A stretch of DNA of 64,000 nt from Cyanobacteria bacterium OH_CBrB_359 (GTDB lineage: Bacteria; Cyanobacteriota; Vampirovibrionia; Gastranaerophilales; Gastranaerophilaceae): positions 434,001-498,000 of the forward strand of contig JAEZET010000004.1 of the NCBI GenBank assembly GCA_023433065.1, written 5' to 3'. The position numbers and the translations under genes are program-made. The notes under the pieces are model-generated. The model saw only the letters and a list, made by a program, of their open reading frames with translations. It ran no database searches and had not been told where the DNA came from. Shown piece by piece: positions 50,972 to 59,800 of the stretch. Each line of letters begins with the position of its first letter. The stretch's first letter is position 1.

Positions 50972-51775
50972 ATGAAAAAAATATTTTGCATGTTTTTAAT
51001 AATTTTTGCTTCTCTCTCTCTTACGGCTTTTCAGTATGAAAAGGAAATAATAATATCCGAAAATATTCCAGGGGTATTAGTTGTTCAGATTAATACTGAT
51101 AAATTAAAAAATAAAATTAAGCCTTATTATGTAGAGCATTTAGTCACAAATAGAGAAGTGTTTGATTTGACCAAGGCAGTTTTAGTTGTAAATGCCGGTT
51201 TCTTTGACCCTAAAAATGAGCAAACAGTTTCATATGTTACTGTTAACGGTAAGGTAATACTTAATCCTCATAACAATAAAAGTTTGATAGAAAATCATTC
51301 ATTAAAACCTCATATGAATAAAATCTTAAACCGCTCAGAGTTCAGAATCTTAAGTAATAATGATAAAATTAAATATGATATTGCTCCTCACAATGCCCCG
51401 GTGGAAGCCGGTTGGGCAATAAAACATGCAATACAGGCAGGACCTGCGTTATTGCCTGAAGCTAATTTAGAAGAAGAATTTTTTGTTTTAAAAAAAGATG
51501 GAAAAATAATAAGTGAGTCAGCTTCATCATTAAAAAAGTATCCCAGAACAATAATTGGTATAAAAAACAATAATATTTACTTAATTATAGCAACAACAAA
51601 AGCACCGATTACTATTCCTGATGCCGCCGCATATGCTAAAGAATTGGGGTTAGAAAAAGCAATGGCATTTGATGGTGGCGGTTCTACTTCAATTGACTAT
51701 AAAGATCTGCATGTAGTTTCAGATAAAGACTCAACCGCCAGAAAACTTAAATCTTTTTTGATAATTGAGCAATAA
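50972..51775 (+). CDS. Phosphodiester glycosidase (NAGPA) family exported protein
   Basis: 267 residues. A signal peptide (about 1-20) is followed by LVVNAGFFDPKNEQ, WAIKHAIQAGPALLP, KYPRTIIGIKNNNIYLI and AMAFDGGGSTSIDY. These are the motifs of the family related to the human uncovering enzyme NAGPA and to bacterial exopolysaccharide proteins. The family cleaves glycan phosphodiesters. Three bases after lptF/G, so it is part of the LPS export operon; a role in trimming envelope glycans is a reasonable inference. Confidence 0.82.
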   Translation: MKKIFCMFLIIFASLSLTAFQYEKEIIISENIPGVLVVQINTDKLKNKIKPYYVEHLVTNREVFDLTKAVLVVNAGFFDPKNEQTVSYVTVNGKVILNPHNNKSLIENHSLKPHMNKILNRSEFRILSNNDKIKYDIAPHNAPVEAGWAIKHAIQAGPALLPEANLEEEFFVLKKDGKIISESASSLKKYPRTIIGIKNNNIYLIIATTKAPITIPDAAAYAKELGLEKAMAFDGGGSTSIDYKDLHVVSDKDSTARKLKSFLIIEQ

Positions 51776-51840
51776 TACTTGGTTAGATTGAATTTTTATA
51801 TTATTCTAATATTAATAAATAGAAAATAGTGGGAAGAAAT

Positions 51841-52938
51841 ATGCTTAGAGCCGGAATTGTAGGACTGCCAAATGTAGGGAAATCAACTTTATTTAATGCA
51901 CTGACTTCATCTAAAAATGCACAGAGCGCAAATTACCCCTTTTGTACAATAGAACCGAACGTAGGAGTGGTAATTGTTCCTGACGAAAGATTATATAAAC
52001 TTAAAGAGCTTGTAAAAACACAAACAGTTATTCCCACTGCCATAGAATTTGTGGATATTGCAGGACTTGTAAAAGGAGCTAGCAAAGGCGAAGGACTAGG
52101 CAACCAGTTTTTGCATAATATAAGAGAAGTAGATGCAATAATTCAGGTTGTAAGATGTTTTGATGATGAAAATACAATCCATGTGTCTGGGAAAGTCAAT
52201 CCCATTGATGATATTGAGATAATAAATACCGAACTCGCTTTAGCAGATATAGCTTCAGTAGAAAAAAGAATTGCAAGAATCCAAAAACAGGTTAAAGGCG
52301 GTGATAAAGAAGCAATTTTAGAATATAAAGTGCTTGAAAAACTTATGAAACTGCTCGAGGATGCTAAATTTATTAACCTAAAAGACCATTTCGAGGATGA
52401 TGAATTGATTGTTGCAAAAAATTCTCATCTTATGAGTACAAAACCTGTTATATATGCTGCTAATGTTGCTGAATCCGATTTGGCTACGGGTAATTCATAT
52501 GTTGAACAAGTTAAAGAATATGCAAAAACGCATAGTGCTGATGTGGTTGTTATTTCAGCCAAAATTGAAGAAGAATTGGCTGAACTTTCAAAAGAAGAAG
52601 CTGTTGAATATTTAAAAGAGCTTGGAGTGGAAGACTCCGGTATAAATAGGATGGTAAAATCTGTTTACCACCTTTTGGATTTAAGAACATATATTACGGC
52701 AGGTGAAAAAGAAGTAAGGGCTTGGACAATACCTTCAGGTGCCAAGGCTCCACAGGCGGCAGGTGTCATTCATACAGATTTTGAAAAAGGATTTATAAGG
52801 GCGGAAGTTACTGCATACAATGACTTTATCGCTTGCGGTTCTTACACTGTTGCCAGAGAAAAAGGACTAACCCGTCTTGAAGGTAAAGATTATGTTGTTC
52901 AGGATGGAGACATAATGCATTTTAGGTTTAATGTTTAA
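51841..52938 (+). CDS. ychF: Ribosome-binding ATPase YchF (Obg-like)
   Basis: 365 residues. G1 motif GLPNVGKSTLFNALT, G3 region FVDIAGLVKGA, the ATP-specificity motif NVAESD instead of NKxD, and a TGS domain at the C-terminus with FEKGFIRAEVTAYNDF. It binds ribosomes and hydrolyses ATP; conserved in all bacteria. The start ATG 51841 has GGGAAG upstream; the GTG at 51829 is less likely. Independent of the operon before it. Confidence 0.92.
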   Translation: MLRAGIVGLPNVGKSTLFNALTSSKNAQSANYPFCTIEPNVGVVIVPDERLYKLKELVKTQTVIPTAIEFVDIAGLVKGASKGEGLGNQFLHNIREVDAIIQVVRCFDDENTIHVSGKVNPIDDIEIINTELALADIASVEKRIARIQKQVKGGDKEAILEYKVLEKLMKLLEDAKFINLKDHFEDDELIVAKNSHLMSTKPVIYAANVAESDLATGNSYVEQVKEYAKTHSADVVVISAKIEEELAELSKEEAVEYLKELGVEDSGINRMVKSVYHLLDLRTYITAGEKEVRAWTIPSGAKAPQAAGVIHTDFEKGFIRAEVTAYNDFIACGSYTVAREKGLTRLEGKDYVVQDGDIMHFRFNV

Positions 52939-53037
52939 TTTTTGTTAAAATATGATAAAAATTGTAGTCAAAAATAGCAAAAAAAATATTTATATTTATT
53001 CAAATAATGTCCAGGATAGATAAATAGGAGCAAAATA

Positions 53038-53415
53038 ATGAAAATTAGTCCGATTTCTGTAATGTCAGCAAATAACACCTCTTTTAAAGGAGTATGGGGA
53101 AAAGTAAATAATGATTTCCATGACGAGGCAGGTACAACTGAAACAATTTATGATGAAACATCTGCTAATTATTACCCGTTTGCTGATGAGACTGCGGATG
53201 AGATAAAAGAAGCATTTGCTAAGAAAAATGATGAAGAAAGTTGTGAAATTCACAACACAGGTGCTGCTTGGGATAGAATAGTCAGATTTACTCCAAAACA
53301 GCAGGAAGCTCTTAATATTACTACCAGAGAGTTTGATTTATACCAACAGAATGATAGTTCGCAATCAGCTGCCGATAGAAAAAAAATTGAAAGAGTTTTA
53401 GATACAATAAGTTAG
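53038..53415 (+). CDS. Unknown protein with N-terminal SFKG motif
   Basis: 125 residues. It begins MKISPISVMSANNTSFKG (motif at 15-18), the clearest example of the shared N-terminal pattern. The rest is acidic and soluble, with CEIHNTGAAWDRIVRFTPKQQ and a helical end. No membrane segment. TAGGAGC is eight bases before the ATG. Followed by a strong terminator and a convergent tRNA. Confidence 0.6.
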   Translation: MKISPISVMSANNTSFKGVWGKVNNDFHDEAGTTETIYDETSANYYPFADETADEIKEAFAKKNDEESCEIHNTGAAWDRIVRFTPKQQEALNITTREFDLYQQNDSSQSAADRKKIERVLDTIS

Positions 53416-53420
53416 ATTTA

Positions 53421-53455
53421 AAAAAGAGGAGTTTTAAAAACTCCTCTTTTTTTTT
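53421..53455. terminator. Intrinsic terminator
   Basis: AAAAAGAGGAGTTTT with AAAACTCCTCTTTTT in a tight hairpin and a T run. Usable from both sides: for the preceding gene and for the tRNA on the other strand. Confidence 0.8.
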
Positions 53456-53528
53456 GCGCTCGATGGGAGTCGAACCCACGCCTAAAGACTTCGGAGATCT
53501 TTGCTCTATCCAGCTAAGCTACGAGCGC
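53455..53528 (-). tRNA. tRNA-Arg (anticodon CCG)
   Basis: The minus strand folds into a full cloverleaf: acceptor GCGCTCG/CGAGCGC, D-stem GCTT/GAGC, anticodon stem AAGAT/GTCTT with loop CTCCGAA (anticodon CCG, reads CGG), T-stem GTGGG/CCCAT with loop TTCGACT, discriminator A. CCA is not encoded. The CGG codon is rare in such an AT-rich genome. Confidence 0.92.
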
Positions 53529-53578
53529 ATTACTCATATAATAGCAAAAAGCTCCGATTATTCATAATTTTCCCAGCA

Positions 53579-53905
53579 TTATTGTCTTAAAGAAATACAA
53601 ATCCCGTCCATGATGTTTTTAAAATCTTCTTCGGGTAATGTAGAAATACTTTTGAATGCGTTAGACAGTGCCATTTCTTTATCGTACCAACGGCGGGAAT
53701 TACTTGTTTTATAAAGCCCCATTACTCTATCTATACCTATACTTAAAGGTATTACTTCCTGTTCTTTCCGAAGTGTTTTTAAAGAGTTTGCAATACCGGC
53801 AATATCTGATGAAATCAAGTTAAGAGCGTCAGGCTCAAGACTTCTTAAAAGCTCTATTGCATCCGGTGCTTTTGTTGTTTTATCATACCATCTTTTTTTA
53901 AGCAA
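53579..53905 (-). CDS. Small protein with two RRWYDK-type repeats
   Basis: About 108 residues from TTG 53905, which has GGAG eight bases upstream; a TTG at 53926 is a longer option. Two units of about 60 residues each start KRWYDK or RRWYDK and go on with a helix ending in LLRSLEPDAL or ISTLPEEDF. This suggests an internal duplication of a small helical domain. Soluble. No function is recognised. Confidence 0.55.
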   Translation of the reverse strand: MLKKRWYDKTTKAPDAIELLRSLEPDALNLISSDIAGIANSLKTLRKEQEVIPLSIGIDRVMGLYKTSNSRRWYDKEMALSNAFKSISTLPEEDFKNIMDGICISLRQ

Positions 53906-53968
53906 AATTTTATCTCCGCAAGTCAACCTATTACTATTATAAAATTTTTAATTGGAAATTCAATAAAT

Positions 53969-54787
53969 TTATATATTTGTAATATTTGTAAATGGAGTAT
54001 ATGCTTTTTGAGGAACAGAAAAACTTGAAGTTTCCATAATTTTGGGGTAAGGGTTTTTCTTTAGCATTTCGGCATCGGATTTAGTTTTGAAATAGTAGCC
54101 AATTTCATTTCTGATAAGCGGTGTTGCAATATTTATAGAAAGAATAGAACCTACTAATGTAGCAAGAAGTCCTATATTAGACCTGAATTGCGGGAAGTCA
54201 TATTTGCCCGCTAAATCACTTAAAAGAACTTTCCTGTAATTTTCAAATTTAACTTTGGATATTACTTCATCGCAGGTTTTATGGTATTTGTCGGCAACAA
54301 TTTTAACCGCAGATGCCACTTTTGATGATAATCTCGGAGTATTTGGCTTGAATTCATCGACAACTCTTGATATATTTACATCAGGGTCTTTTCTTAAAAT
54401 CTCCATTAACAGTTTGTTATATTTAGCTTCTTTTGAGTTTCCGATAGTTTCTTTGAAATCTTTTATACTTAGCTTATTTTGTTTCGCAGTATCTTTAACT
54501 GCTTTCTCCAGTGTTACATTAGTAATCTTAAACTTATTAACAAGGTTTTTGGCTATTTTAGACAAACCTGTTGTAAAACCAAGGTATAAAAGAGTATTAG
54601 AAAGCCCGTCCGCTGTTTCTTGCGGAATTAAAAATTTCTTTTTGTCTTCTGATATTTTTTTATTTGATTTAATAGCCAGCACTTGTGCAATCATGGCTGT
54701 TAGCCAGCTTATTGCTCCGAAAACAATCAAGATGCTTTCGCCGGAATAACCTTTACAGGCAAGTTTGAGCTTAGAAAAATCCATCAT
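53969..54787 (-). CDS. Unknown membrane protein, second of a coupled pair
   Basis: 272 residues. Hydrophobic segments near the N-terminus (about 20-38) and at about 205-225, with a Lys-rich helical middle. IPQETADGLSNTLLYLGFTTG is a notable stretch after the first segment. AAGGAG is six bases before the ATG, and the ATG overlaps the stop of the upstream gene (ATGA), so the two products are probably made in fixed ratio. No known domain. Confidence 0.6.
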   Translation of the reverse strand: MMDFSKLKLACKGYSGESILIVFGAISWLTAMIAQVLAIKSNKKISEDKKKFLIPQETADGLSNTLLYLGFTTGLSKIAKNLVNKFKITNVTLEKAVKDTAKQNKLSIKDFKETIGNSKEAKYNKLLMEILRKDPDVNISRVVDEFKPNTPRLSSKVASAVKIVADKYHKTCDEVISKVKFENYRKVLLSDLAGKYDFPQFRSNIGLLATLVGSILSINIATPLIRNEIGYYFKTKSDAEMLKKNPYPKIMETSSFSVPQKAYTPFTNITNI

Positions 54788-55299
54788 TTAGGCTCCTTTC
54801 CTGTAAAAAATTTATAAAAGGCATTCGTAAGTCTTTTTGTAACAGGCGCATCCCAGAGGAAATTTGTGGCTAAAAGCACCATTATAGCCATAATATTTCC
54901 TATAAAATTGGAATATTTTATAAGATAACTTGGTTTTAATTTGTTGTTTTCAATAGCATCAGGGAACTGTTTTTTACACTCATTAATGGTTTTACGGGTG
55001 ACGTTTTTCATTGGGTCTAAAAAACTGCCATTTAAACTATGATTGTTACAAAAGTCTATGCAGGCCTTTCTGACCGTAACTCCGCTGATGGTTCCTGCAA
55101 TTCCTTTCGCCAGAGATTTGCTTACTGCAAGGGTTTTGGTATCATCATCCACTCTCTTGTTATGAAGGTCTATAAGGGGCTGTAGGGCAAAAGCAGTGAC
55201 CCCCGTTATAAAACGTTGTTCTGGTGACTTTATAATTCTACCGGCAGAATTAATGAGCTTTTCAAATTTTGTACCAATTACTATCACGTGTTGCCCCAA
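54784..55299 (-). CDS. Unknown membrane protein, first of a coupled pair
   Basis: 171 residues from TTG 55299; the GTG at 55287 is an alternative with GGGG upstream. Contains ITGVTAFALQPLIDLHNKRVDDD and AKGIAGTISGVTVRKACI, both weakly hydrophobic, and a clear membrane helix near 130-150. Its stop overlaps the next start. The pair sits between tRNA-Arg and RNase P RNA. No function is recognised; I have the impression of similar pairs in this lineage but cannot verify it here. Confidence 0.55.
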   Translation of the reverse strand: MGQHVIVIGTKFEKLINSAGRIIKSPEQRFITGVTAFALQPLIDLHNKRVDDDTKTLAVSKSLAKGIAGTISGVTVRKACIDFCNNHSLNGSFLDPMKNVTRKTINECKKQFPDAIENNKLKPSYLIKYSNFIGNIMAIMVLLATNFLWDAPVTKRLTNAFYKFFTGKEPK

Positions 55300-55385
55300 A
55301 TTTTATGCGCACTTCATGCAAGTAGCCTGAAGCTTTAAAATTGCCAAATTCGCCTAAATTATTACACATTTTTTACAAATATAAA

Positions 55386-55721
55386 AGGAAGCAGCTCATA
55401 AGCCGGGTTCTGTTTTAAGATAATCATCTGTCTGGGATATTAATTACTTAATACCTCTAGCGATCTGTCAAAAGATGGCGGGCCGCCTTAACCTTTTAGT
55501 TGATCTTGCACCCGATCGGGGTTTACCGAGCCGATACCTCTCGATATCGCTGGTAGTCTTTTACACTACCGTTGCACCTGAACCTGTAATAATACAGGTT
55601 GTTTACTTTTCTGTGGCACTATCCTCACGGTCGCCCGCACCGGACGTTATCCGGCGATCTGCCCTGGGGTGCCCGGACTTTCCTCATATAAGTTTTATAC
55701 GCGATTATCCGGCTGCTTCCT
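55386..55721 (-). ncRNA. rnpB: RNase P RNA, bacterial class A
   Basis: The minus strand carries the hallmark GAGGAAAGTCCGGGC near its 5' end (55685-55671) and ACAGAACCCGGCTTA near its 3' end (55413-55399). The P1 helix is GGAAGCAGC (55720-55712) with GCTGCTTCC (55395-55387). Other stems such as GGTAGTGTAAAAGACTACC are visible. The length of about 335 bases fits. It is the catalytic RNA that matures tRNA 5' ends. Exact ends are good to a few bases. Confidence 0.95.
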
Positions 55722-55752
55722 GTGAGTTATTATTACACAGTTGATAAAATTA

Positions 55753-56547
55753 TTAAATATCTTTTTTTGCATTTGTCTTTTTTAAATATGCATCAAGATC
55801 TTTAGGAATTTCGATATTTTGAAGCAATATATTATATTTCTTTAGCTCAGCTATTTCTGTTTGTTCGTCTAATAAATCTTTTTGTGGAATTTGAATACTG
55901 TTTTTAACTTCTTCGAATTTTGACATTGGTTTTTCTTCAATTATTGTGGCTATAACTTCATCTATGTTGTCAAAATGTAGTGAGTATGCGCTTGCAATTT
56001 CACTTACTGTTTTCCCGAAAGGCAGCTTGTATAACCATTTTATTGAATTAATATCACCTTCGCCGAGGCTTACTGTACCGTATTGATGAGGAGTATACAT
56101 TATATCTTGCTTGTGAGGACTATGTCCGAGTCCTAATGAGTGACCGATTTCGTGGATAATTGTGTGAAAAACCTCATTTTCGTCCATATATTGATGATGT
56201 ATTATGCCATCAGACAGACCGATTTGGACTTCGGCTGAATATAATCTTGATAAACCGTCAAAGTTATAATGGCAATAACCCAGAGATTTTCTGTCTACCC
56301 TTTTCCATTCAAGGTTAATTTGAGAATCATTAAGTACATTTACTATTTTAAATTTTACTTTTCCTTCGCTAGCGTTTTCCCAGATTTTTAAGGCATCAAA
56401 AACCATTTGGTTGTATTTATAGCCTTCATTTTTAGCTTTATACCAGCGAAAAGGAGCAATATAAAATTTAAGTGGAAAGCAATTTTCAGGCCACCTTATA
56501 ATTTTAGAGTCTTTAAGATTTTCTTGTAAATATGTAATTTTTTTCAT
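55753..56547 (-). CDS. Matrixin-like zinc metalloprotease without signal peptide
   Basis: 264 residues. HEIGHSLGLGH (His132, Glu133, His136, His142) followed by the Met-turn IMYTP (Met150) is the full M10/metzincin signature. Upstream lie IWENASEGKVKFKIV and DGLSRLYSAEVQIGL, the usual matrixin catalytic-domain strands. The C-terminal 90 residues are helical and acidic, with EKPMSKFEEVK. There is no signal peptide and no cysteine-switch prodomain, unlike secreted matrixins, so it may act in the cytoplasm or leave by another route. Two bases after the zinc-ribbon gene. Confidence 0.8.
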   Translation of the reverse strand: MKKITYLQENLKDSKIIRWPENCFPLKFYIAPFRWYKAKNEGYKYNQMVFDALKIWENASEGKVKFKIVNVLNDSQINLEWKRVDRKSLGYCHYNFDGLSRLYSAEVQIGLSDGIIHHQYMDENEVFHTIIHEIGHSLGLGHSPHKQDIMYTPHQYGTVSLGEGDINSIKWLYKLPFGKTVSEIASAYSLHFDNIDEVIATIIEEKPMSKFEEVKNSIQIPQKDLLDEQTEIAELKKYNILLQNIEIPKDLDAYLKKTNAKKDI

Positions 56548-56549
56548 AC

Positions 56550-56870
56550 TTAGTTATTGATTCTGTTTTTATCCTGATTTATGAAGTTACAAATTTCTTC
56601 GAGCCTTTTATCCTCCATTGCACTCATAAGGTCCTCAATGTTTGATATCTTTTTGAGAGCAAATCCTGTTTCAGCAATAAGCACACAGTCATTACAAAGT
56701 CTGTAATTATTATATTGGATGGAGCCTGCAAGGGACTTATACTGACCGCAACAATCGCAGTCAAAAAAATCATTTTCGCAATCAGGATTCTCTTCAAGGT
56801 CATCTTTTTTTATTTGCGCTACAACCTGCTGCATATTTTCAATAATTTTAATTTCTTCTTCTTTATTCAT
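56550..56870 (-). CDS. Small zinc-ribbon protein
   Basis: 106 residues: an acidic helical N-terminus, then CDCCGQYK and CNDC about 25 residues apart, a four-cysteine zinc ribbon, then a helical tail. GAGAAG precedes the ATG. It is translated directly before the matrixin-like protease, whose start follows its stop by two bases, so it could be a partner or regulator of the protease. Function unknown. Confidence 0.6.
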   Translation of the reverse strand: MNKEEEIKIIENMQQVVAQIKKDDLEENPDCENDFFDCDCCGQYKSLAGSIQYNNYRLCNDCVLIAETGFALKKISNIEDLMSAMEDKRLEEICNFINQDKNRINN

Positions 56871-56990
56871 TTAAAACTTCTCATTATCCTACTATTACTC
56901 ATATTTTATCATATTGAATCATTTTTTGCTTTTTATTAATTCTTATTTTATTATCTTTTCTCAATGTTATTTTTAAACTATTATATAAGC

Positions 56991-58124
56991 ATGAAATTTA
57001 ACAGATTATCATATTTGAATACTAAAAGAGATGCTTGGATTGAAATTAACCTAGATTATATTGAAAAAAATGTGATTGAAATTAAAAAATTCATTAAACC
57101 GGGCTCAAAGCTTTTAGCTGTTGTAAAAGCTGATGCATATGGACATGGGGGCGTTATGATAACTCCCACTCTTTTGGCATCAGGAGTTGATATGCTCGGA
57201 GTTGCATCTATTGATGAAGGAATGCAGCTAAGAGAAGCTCAAATTGATGTTCCTATTTTAGTATTGGGTGCTGCTCCCATTTGGGCTTTTGATTATGCTG
57301 CCTCAAACAATATTACTCTTTCATTATTTTCTGACGAGCATATAAAAGCTTCAAAGCTGGCGTATGAAAAAACAGGAATAAAACCCAAAGTTCATATAAA
57401 AGTTGACACAGGGATGAACAGGATTGGGGTAAGACCTGAGTATGCTGTTGAATTAATTAAAAAGGTTCAAAAGTCAAATTTCATAGAGCTAGAAGGAATA
57501 TTCACCCATTTTGCCTGTGCTGAAGATGAAGTTAAAACAAGAATACAGCTTGATATATTGAATGATATTCTATCTCAGATTGATAAAGAAAATCTTTTAA
57601 TACATTCCTCTAATACAGCTGCCACGATAGCATTTCAGGATATTGATTACAATATGGCAAGAGCTGGAATAGGTATTTACGGCTATGCGCCGGATTTGCC
57701 TTTGGGAACTGAACCTGTACCAAAATTGATTCCTGCAATGTCAATAAAGGGCAGAATAACAAATATACACACAGTACCCGAAAATGACGGCGTAAGCTAT
57801 TGTCATACTTTTACAACCGATTCTAATACCACAATAGCGACAATTCCTATAGGTTATGCCGACGGAGTTTCAAGAAATCTGTCAAATAAAATAAATGGTC
57901 TTTTAAATGGTAAAAAAATTAAGCAAATAGGTAATATCACTATGGATCAAATGATGTTTGATATAACGGGTATTGATGCCAAAGAGGGTGATATTATTAC
58001 GATTGTCGGAGAAGATAAAGATGAATTTATCTCAATTGATGAATGGGCAAATATTTTAAATACTATAAACTATGAGCTCCTTTGCAGAATGAAAGTAAGA
58101 CTATCAAGAGTCTATACAAGGTAA
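56991..58124 (+). CDS. alr: Alanine racemase
   Basis: About 377 residues from ATG 56991 (an ATG at 56964 adds nine). PLP-binding AVVKADAYGHG, HIKVDTGMNRIGV, the catalytic tyrosine in GVSYCHTF with IPIGYADGVSRN, and the C-terminal RMKVRLSRVYT. It makes D-alanine for peptidoglycan. The upstream region has TATATAAG-like sequence but no Shine-Dalgarno, so the start is a choice by family alignment. Convergent with recN. Confidence 0.9.
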   Translation: MKFNRLSYLNTKRDAWIEINLDYIEKNVIEIKKFIKPGSKLLAVVKADAYGHGGVMITPTLLASGVDMLGVASIDEGMQLREAQIDVPILVLGAAPIWAFDYAASNNITLSLFSDEHIKASKLAYEKTGIKPKVHIKVDTGMNRIGVRPEYAVELIKKVQKSNFIELEGIFTHFACAEDEVKTRIQLDILNDILSQIDKENLLIHSSNTAATIAFQDIDYNMARAGIGIYGYAPDLPLGTEPVPKLIPAMSIKGRITNIHTVPENDGVSYCHTFTTDSNTTIATIPIGYADGVSRNLSNKINGLLNGKKIKQIGNITMDQMMFDITGIDAKEGDIITIVGEDKDEFISIDEWANILNTINYELLCRMKVRLSRVYTR

Positions 58125-58125
58125 G

Positions 58126-59799
58126 CTATACTGTTAAATTTGCAATATTGTTGCCAATTAATCCTCTTGCAAAATTCATCGATTCTTCATTAATCTCACC
58201 GCTCGCAAGAAGCGCTATTGCCTTGATTTTATTTTCTCCCTGAAGGTTATAAACTTTTATTTTTGTACTTTCTTCCTGATCCTTAGCGACGTAAAAGTGA
58301 GTATTTGCTTTAGCCGCTATAACAGGCTGGTGGGTTATTAAAATAATCTGGTGATAATTAGAAAGATTTACAATCGCATCAGCAACTGCCTGAGAGGCTT
58401 TACCGGAAATTCCCGTATCTATTTCATCAAATATTACCGTATTTGTTTTATCGGCATTTGTAAAAATGGTTTTTATTGCGAGCATAACCCTTGAAATTTC
58501 ACCGCCTGAAGCCACCTTAGCCAGAGGTTTCAATGGCTCTGATACGTTTGTTGAGATTAAAAATTCTACTTCATCTATGCCATTTTCACACAGTTCACAA
58601 TCTTGAATATCCACGCTGAATCTAACTTTTGGAAGCTCAAGCTTTTCCAGCTCCTCTGTAATAAGAGCTGAGAGGTTAATTGCCATATTTTTTCTTATAT
58701 TAGATATATTTTGGGCATTAAAATATAATTCTTTTTGTATTTCATCAATCTCAGCTTCAATTCTTATGACTTCATCTTGTGAAAACTCTATTGAATTAAG
58801 CTCTTGAGTTAATTTTTCGTAAGTTAAAATAACGTTTTCAAGAGAATTTCCATATTTTCTTTTGATTTTATCGAGTAAATCCAATCTTAATTGAATAGCG
58901 TCAATTTTTTGATTGTCAATTTCTTGCTTTTCTGAGTAATTCCTGAGTTTTGAAGCTAAATCTTTTAAAATTTCCTGACAGACAATAATATCATTTTCGA
59001 TTTCTTCAACTGAATTATCCATCTGTGAGAGTTTGGAAATATTTGTTTTAACAGATCCCAAAGTGCCTATGATGTTGGCATCTTCACCATATAGTGCCCA
59101 GTAAGAAGAATAGGAAAGTTCTTTTAATTTTTCTGTATTTAAAAGGAGTTCAAGTTCGTGTTCCAGATTTTTATCTTCTTCTAAATTTTCAATTTGAGCA
59201 TTTTCGATTTCATTTATTTGAAACTTTAGAAAATCTATCTGCTGTTCAGTTGCATTTGTATTATTTTTTGCATTTTCAAGCTGTTTTAATAAATTTGCGT
59301 ATTTAGAATATTGCTGCTGATAAGCTGTCAGAAGATTTTTATATTCATAATTCCCAAAATTATCTAAAAGTTTTATATGGTATTTAGGCTGAATGTAATT
59401 GTAATTTTGATGCTGCGTATGTATGTCAATTAAAAGCTCTCTTACTTCTTTTATGAAATCCTGAGTGACTAAAACCCCGTTTATTCTTGAACGTGTGGTG
59501 GTTTCACTTATTTCTCTTGAAATAATTAATTCATTTTCGTCAATACTAATTCCGTTACTTTCAAACAAATCTTTGTCGAAATCATCAGAAACTGTTAAAC
59601 ATAGCTCTATTAATGCTCTTTCCTGACCCGTTTTTATATCTTCTCTATTTGTTTTTGAACCCAGAACAATATCGATTGCATTAATAATAATGCTTTTTCC
59701 TGCTCCTGTCTCACCTGTAAAAACATTAAAACCTTTATCAAAATCCAGTTTGAGTTCATCAATCAGTATAAAATTTTTAATATACAATGATTTAATCAT
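58126..59799 (-). CDS. recN: DNA repair protein RecN
   Basis: 557 residues of the SMC-like family. N-terminal Walker A FTGETGAGKSIII, long coiled coils (about 160-370) and the C-terminal ATPase half with ASGGEISRVMLAIK and VIFDEIDTGISG. Acts in double-strand break repair. The start overlaps the end of nadK in a tight operon, a pairing common in bacteria. Confidence 0.93.
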   Translation of the reverse strand: MIKSLYIKNFILIDELKLDFDKGFNVFTGETGAGKSIIINAIDIVLGSKTNREDIKTGQERALIELCLTVSDDFDKDLFESNGISIDENELIISREISETTTRSRINGVLVTQDFIKEVRELLIDIHTQHQNYNYIQPKYHIKLLDNFGNYEYKNLLTAYQQQYSKYANLLKQLENAKNNTNATEQQIDFLKFQINEIENAQIENLEEDKNLEHELELLLNTEKLKELSYSSYWALYGEDANIIGTLGSVKTNISKLSQMDNSVEEIENDIIVCQEILKDLASKLRNYSEKQEIDNQKIDAIQLRLDLLDKIKRKYGNSLENVILTYEKLTQELNSIEFSQDEVIRIEAEIDEIQKELYFNAQNISNIRKNMAINLSALITEELEKLELPKVRFSVDIQDCELCENGIDEVEFLISTNVSEPLKPLAKVASGGEISRVMLAIKTIFTNADKTNTVIFDEIDTGISGKASQAVADAIVNLSNYHQIILITHQPVIAAKANTHFYVAKDQEESTKIKVYNLQGENKIKAIALLASGEINEESMNFARGLIGNNIANLTV

Positions 59800-59800
59800 A

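Noticed and set aside
54255..54749. 164-codon frame antisense to the membrane-protein gene at 53969
   Set aside because: Shadow of a coupled gene pair with good Shine-Dalgarno; product is Ser/Leu-rich without features.
55475..55744. 89-codon frame inside the RNase P RNA region
   Set aside because: The region is rnpB by two hallmark motifs and P1 helix; the frame is incidental.
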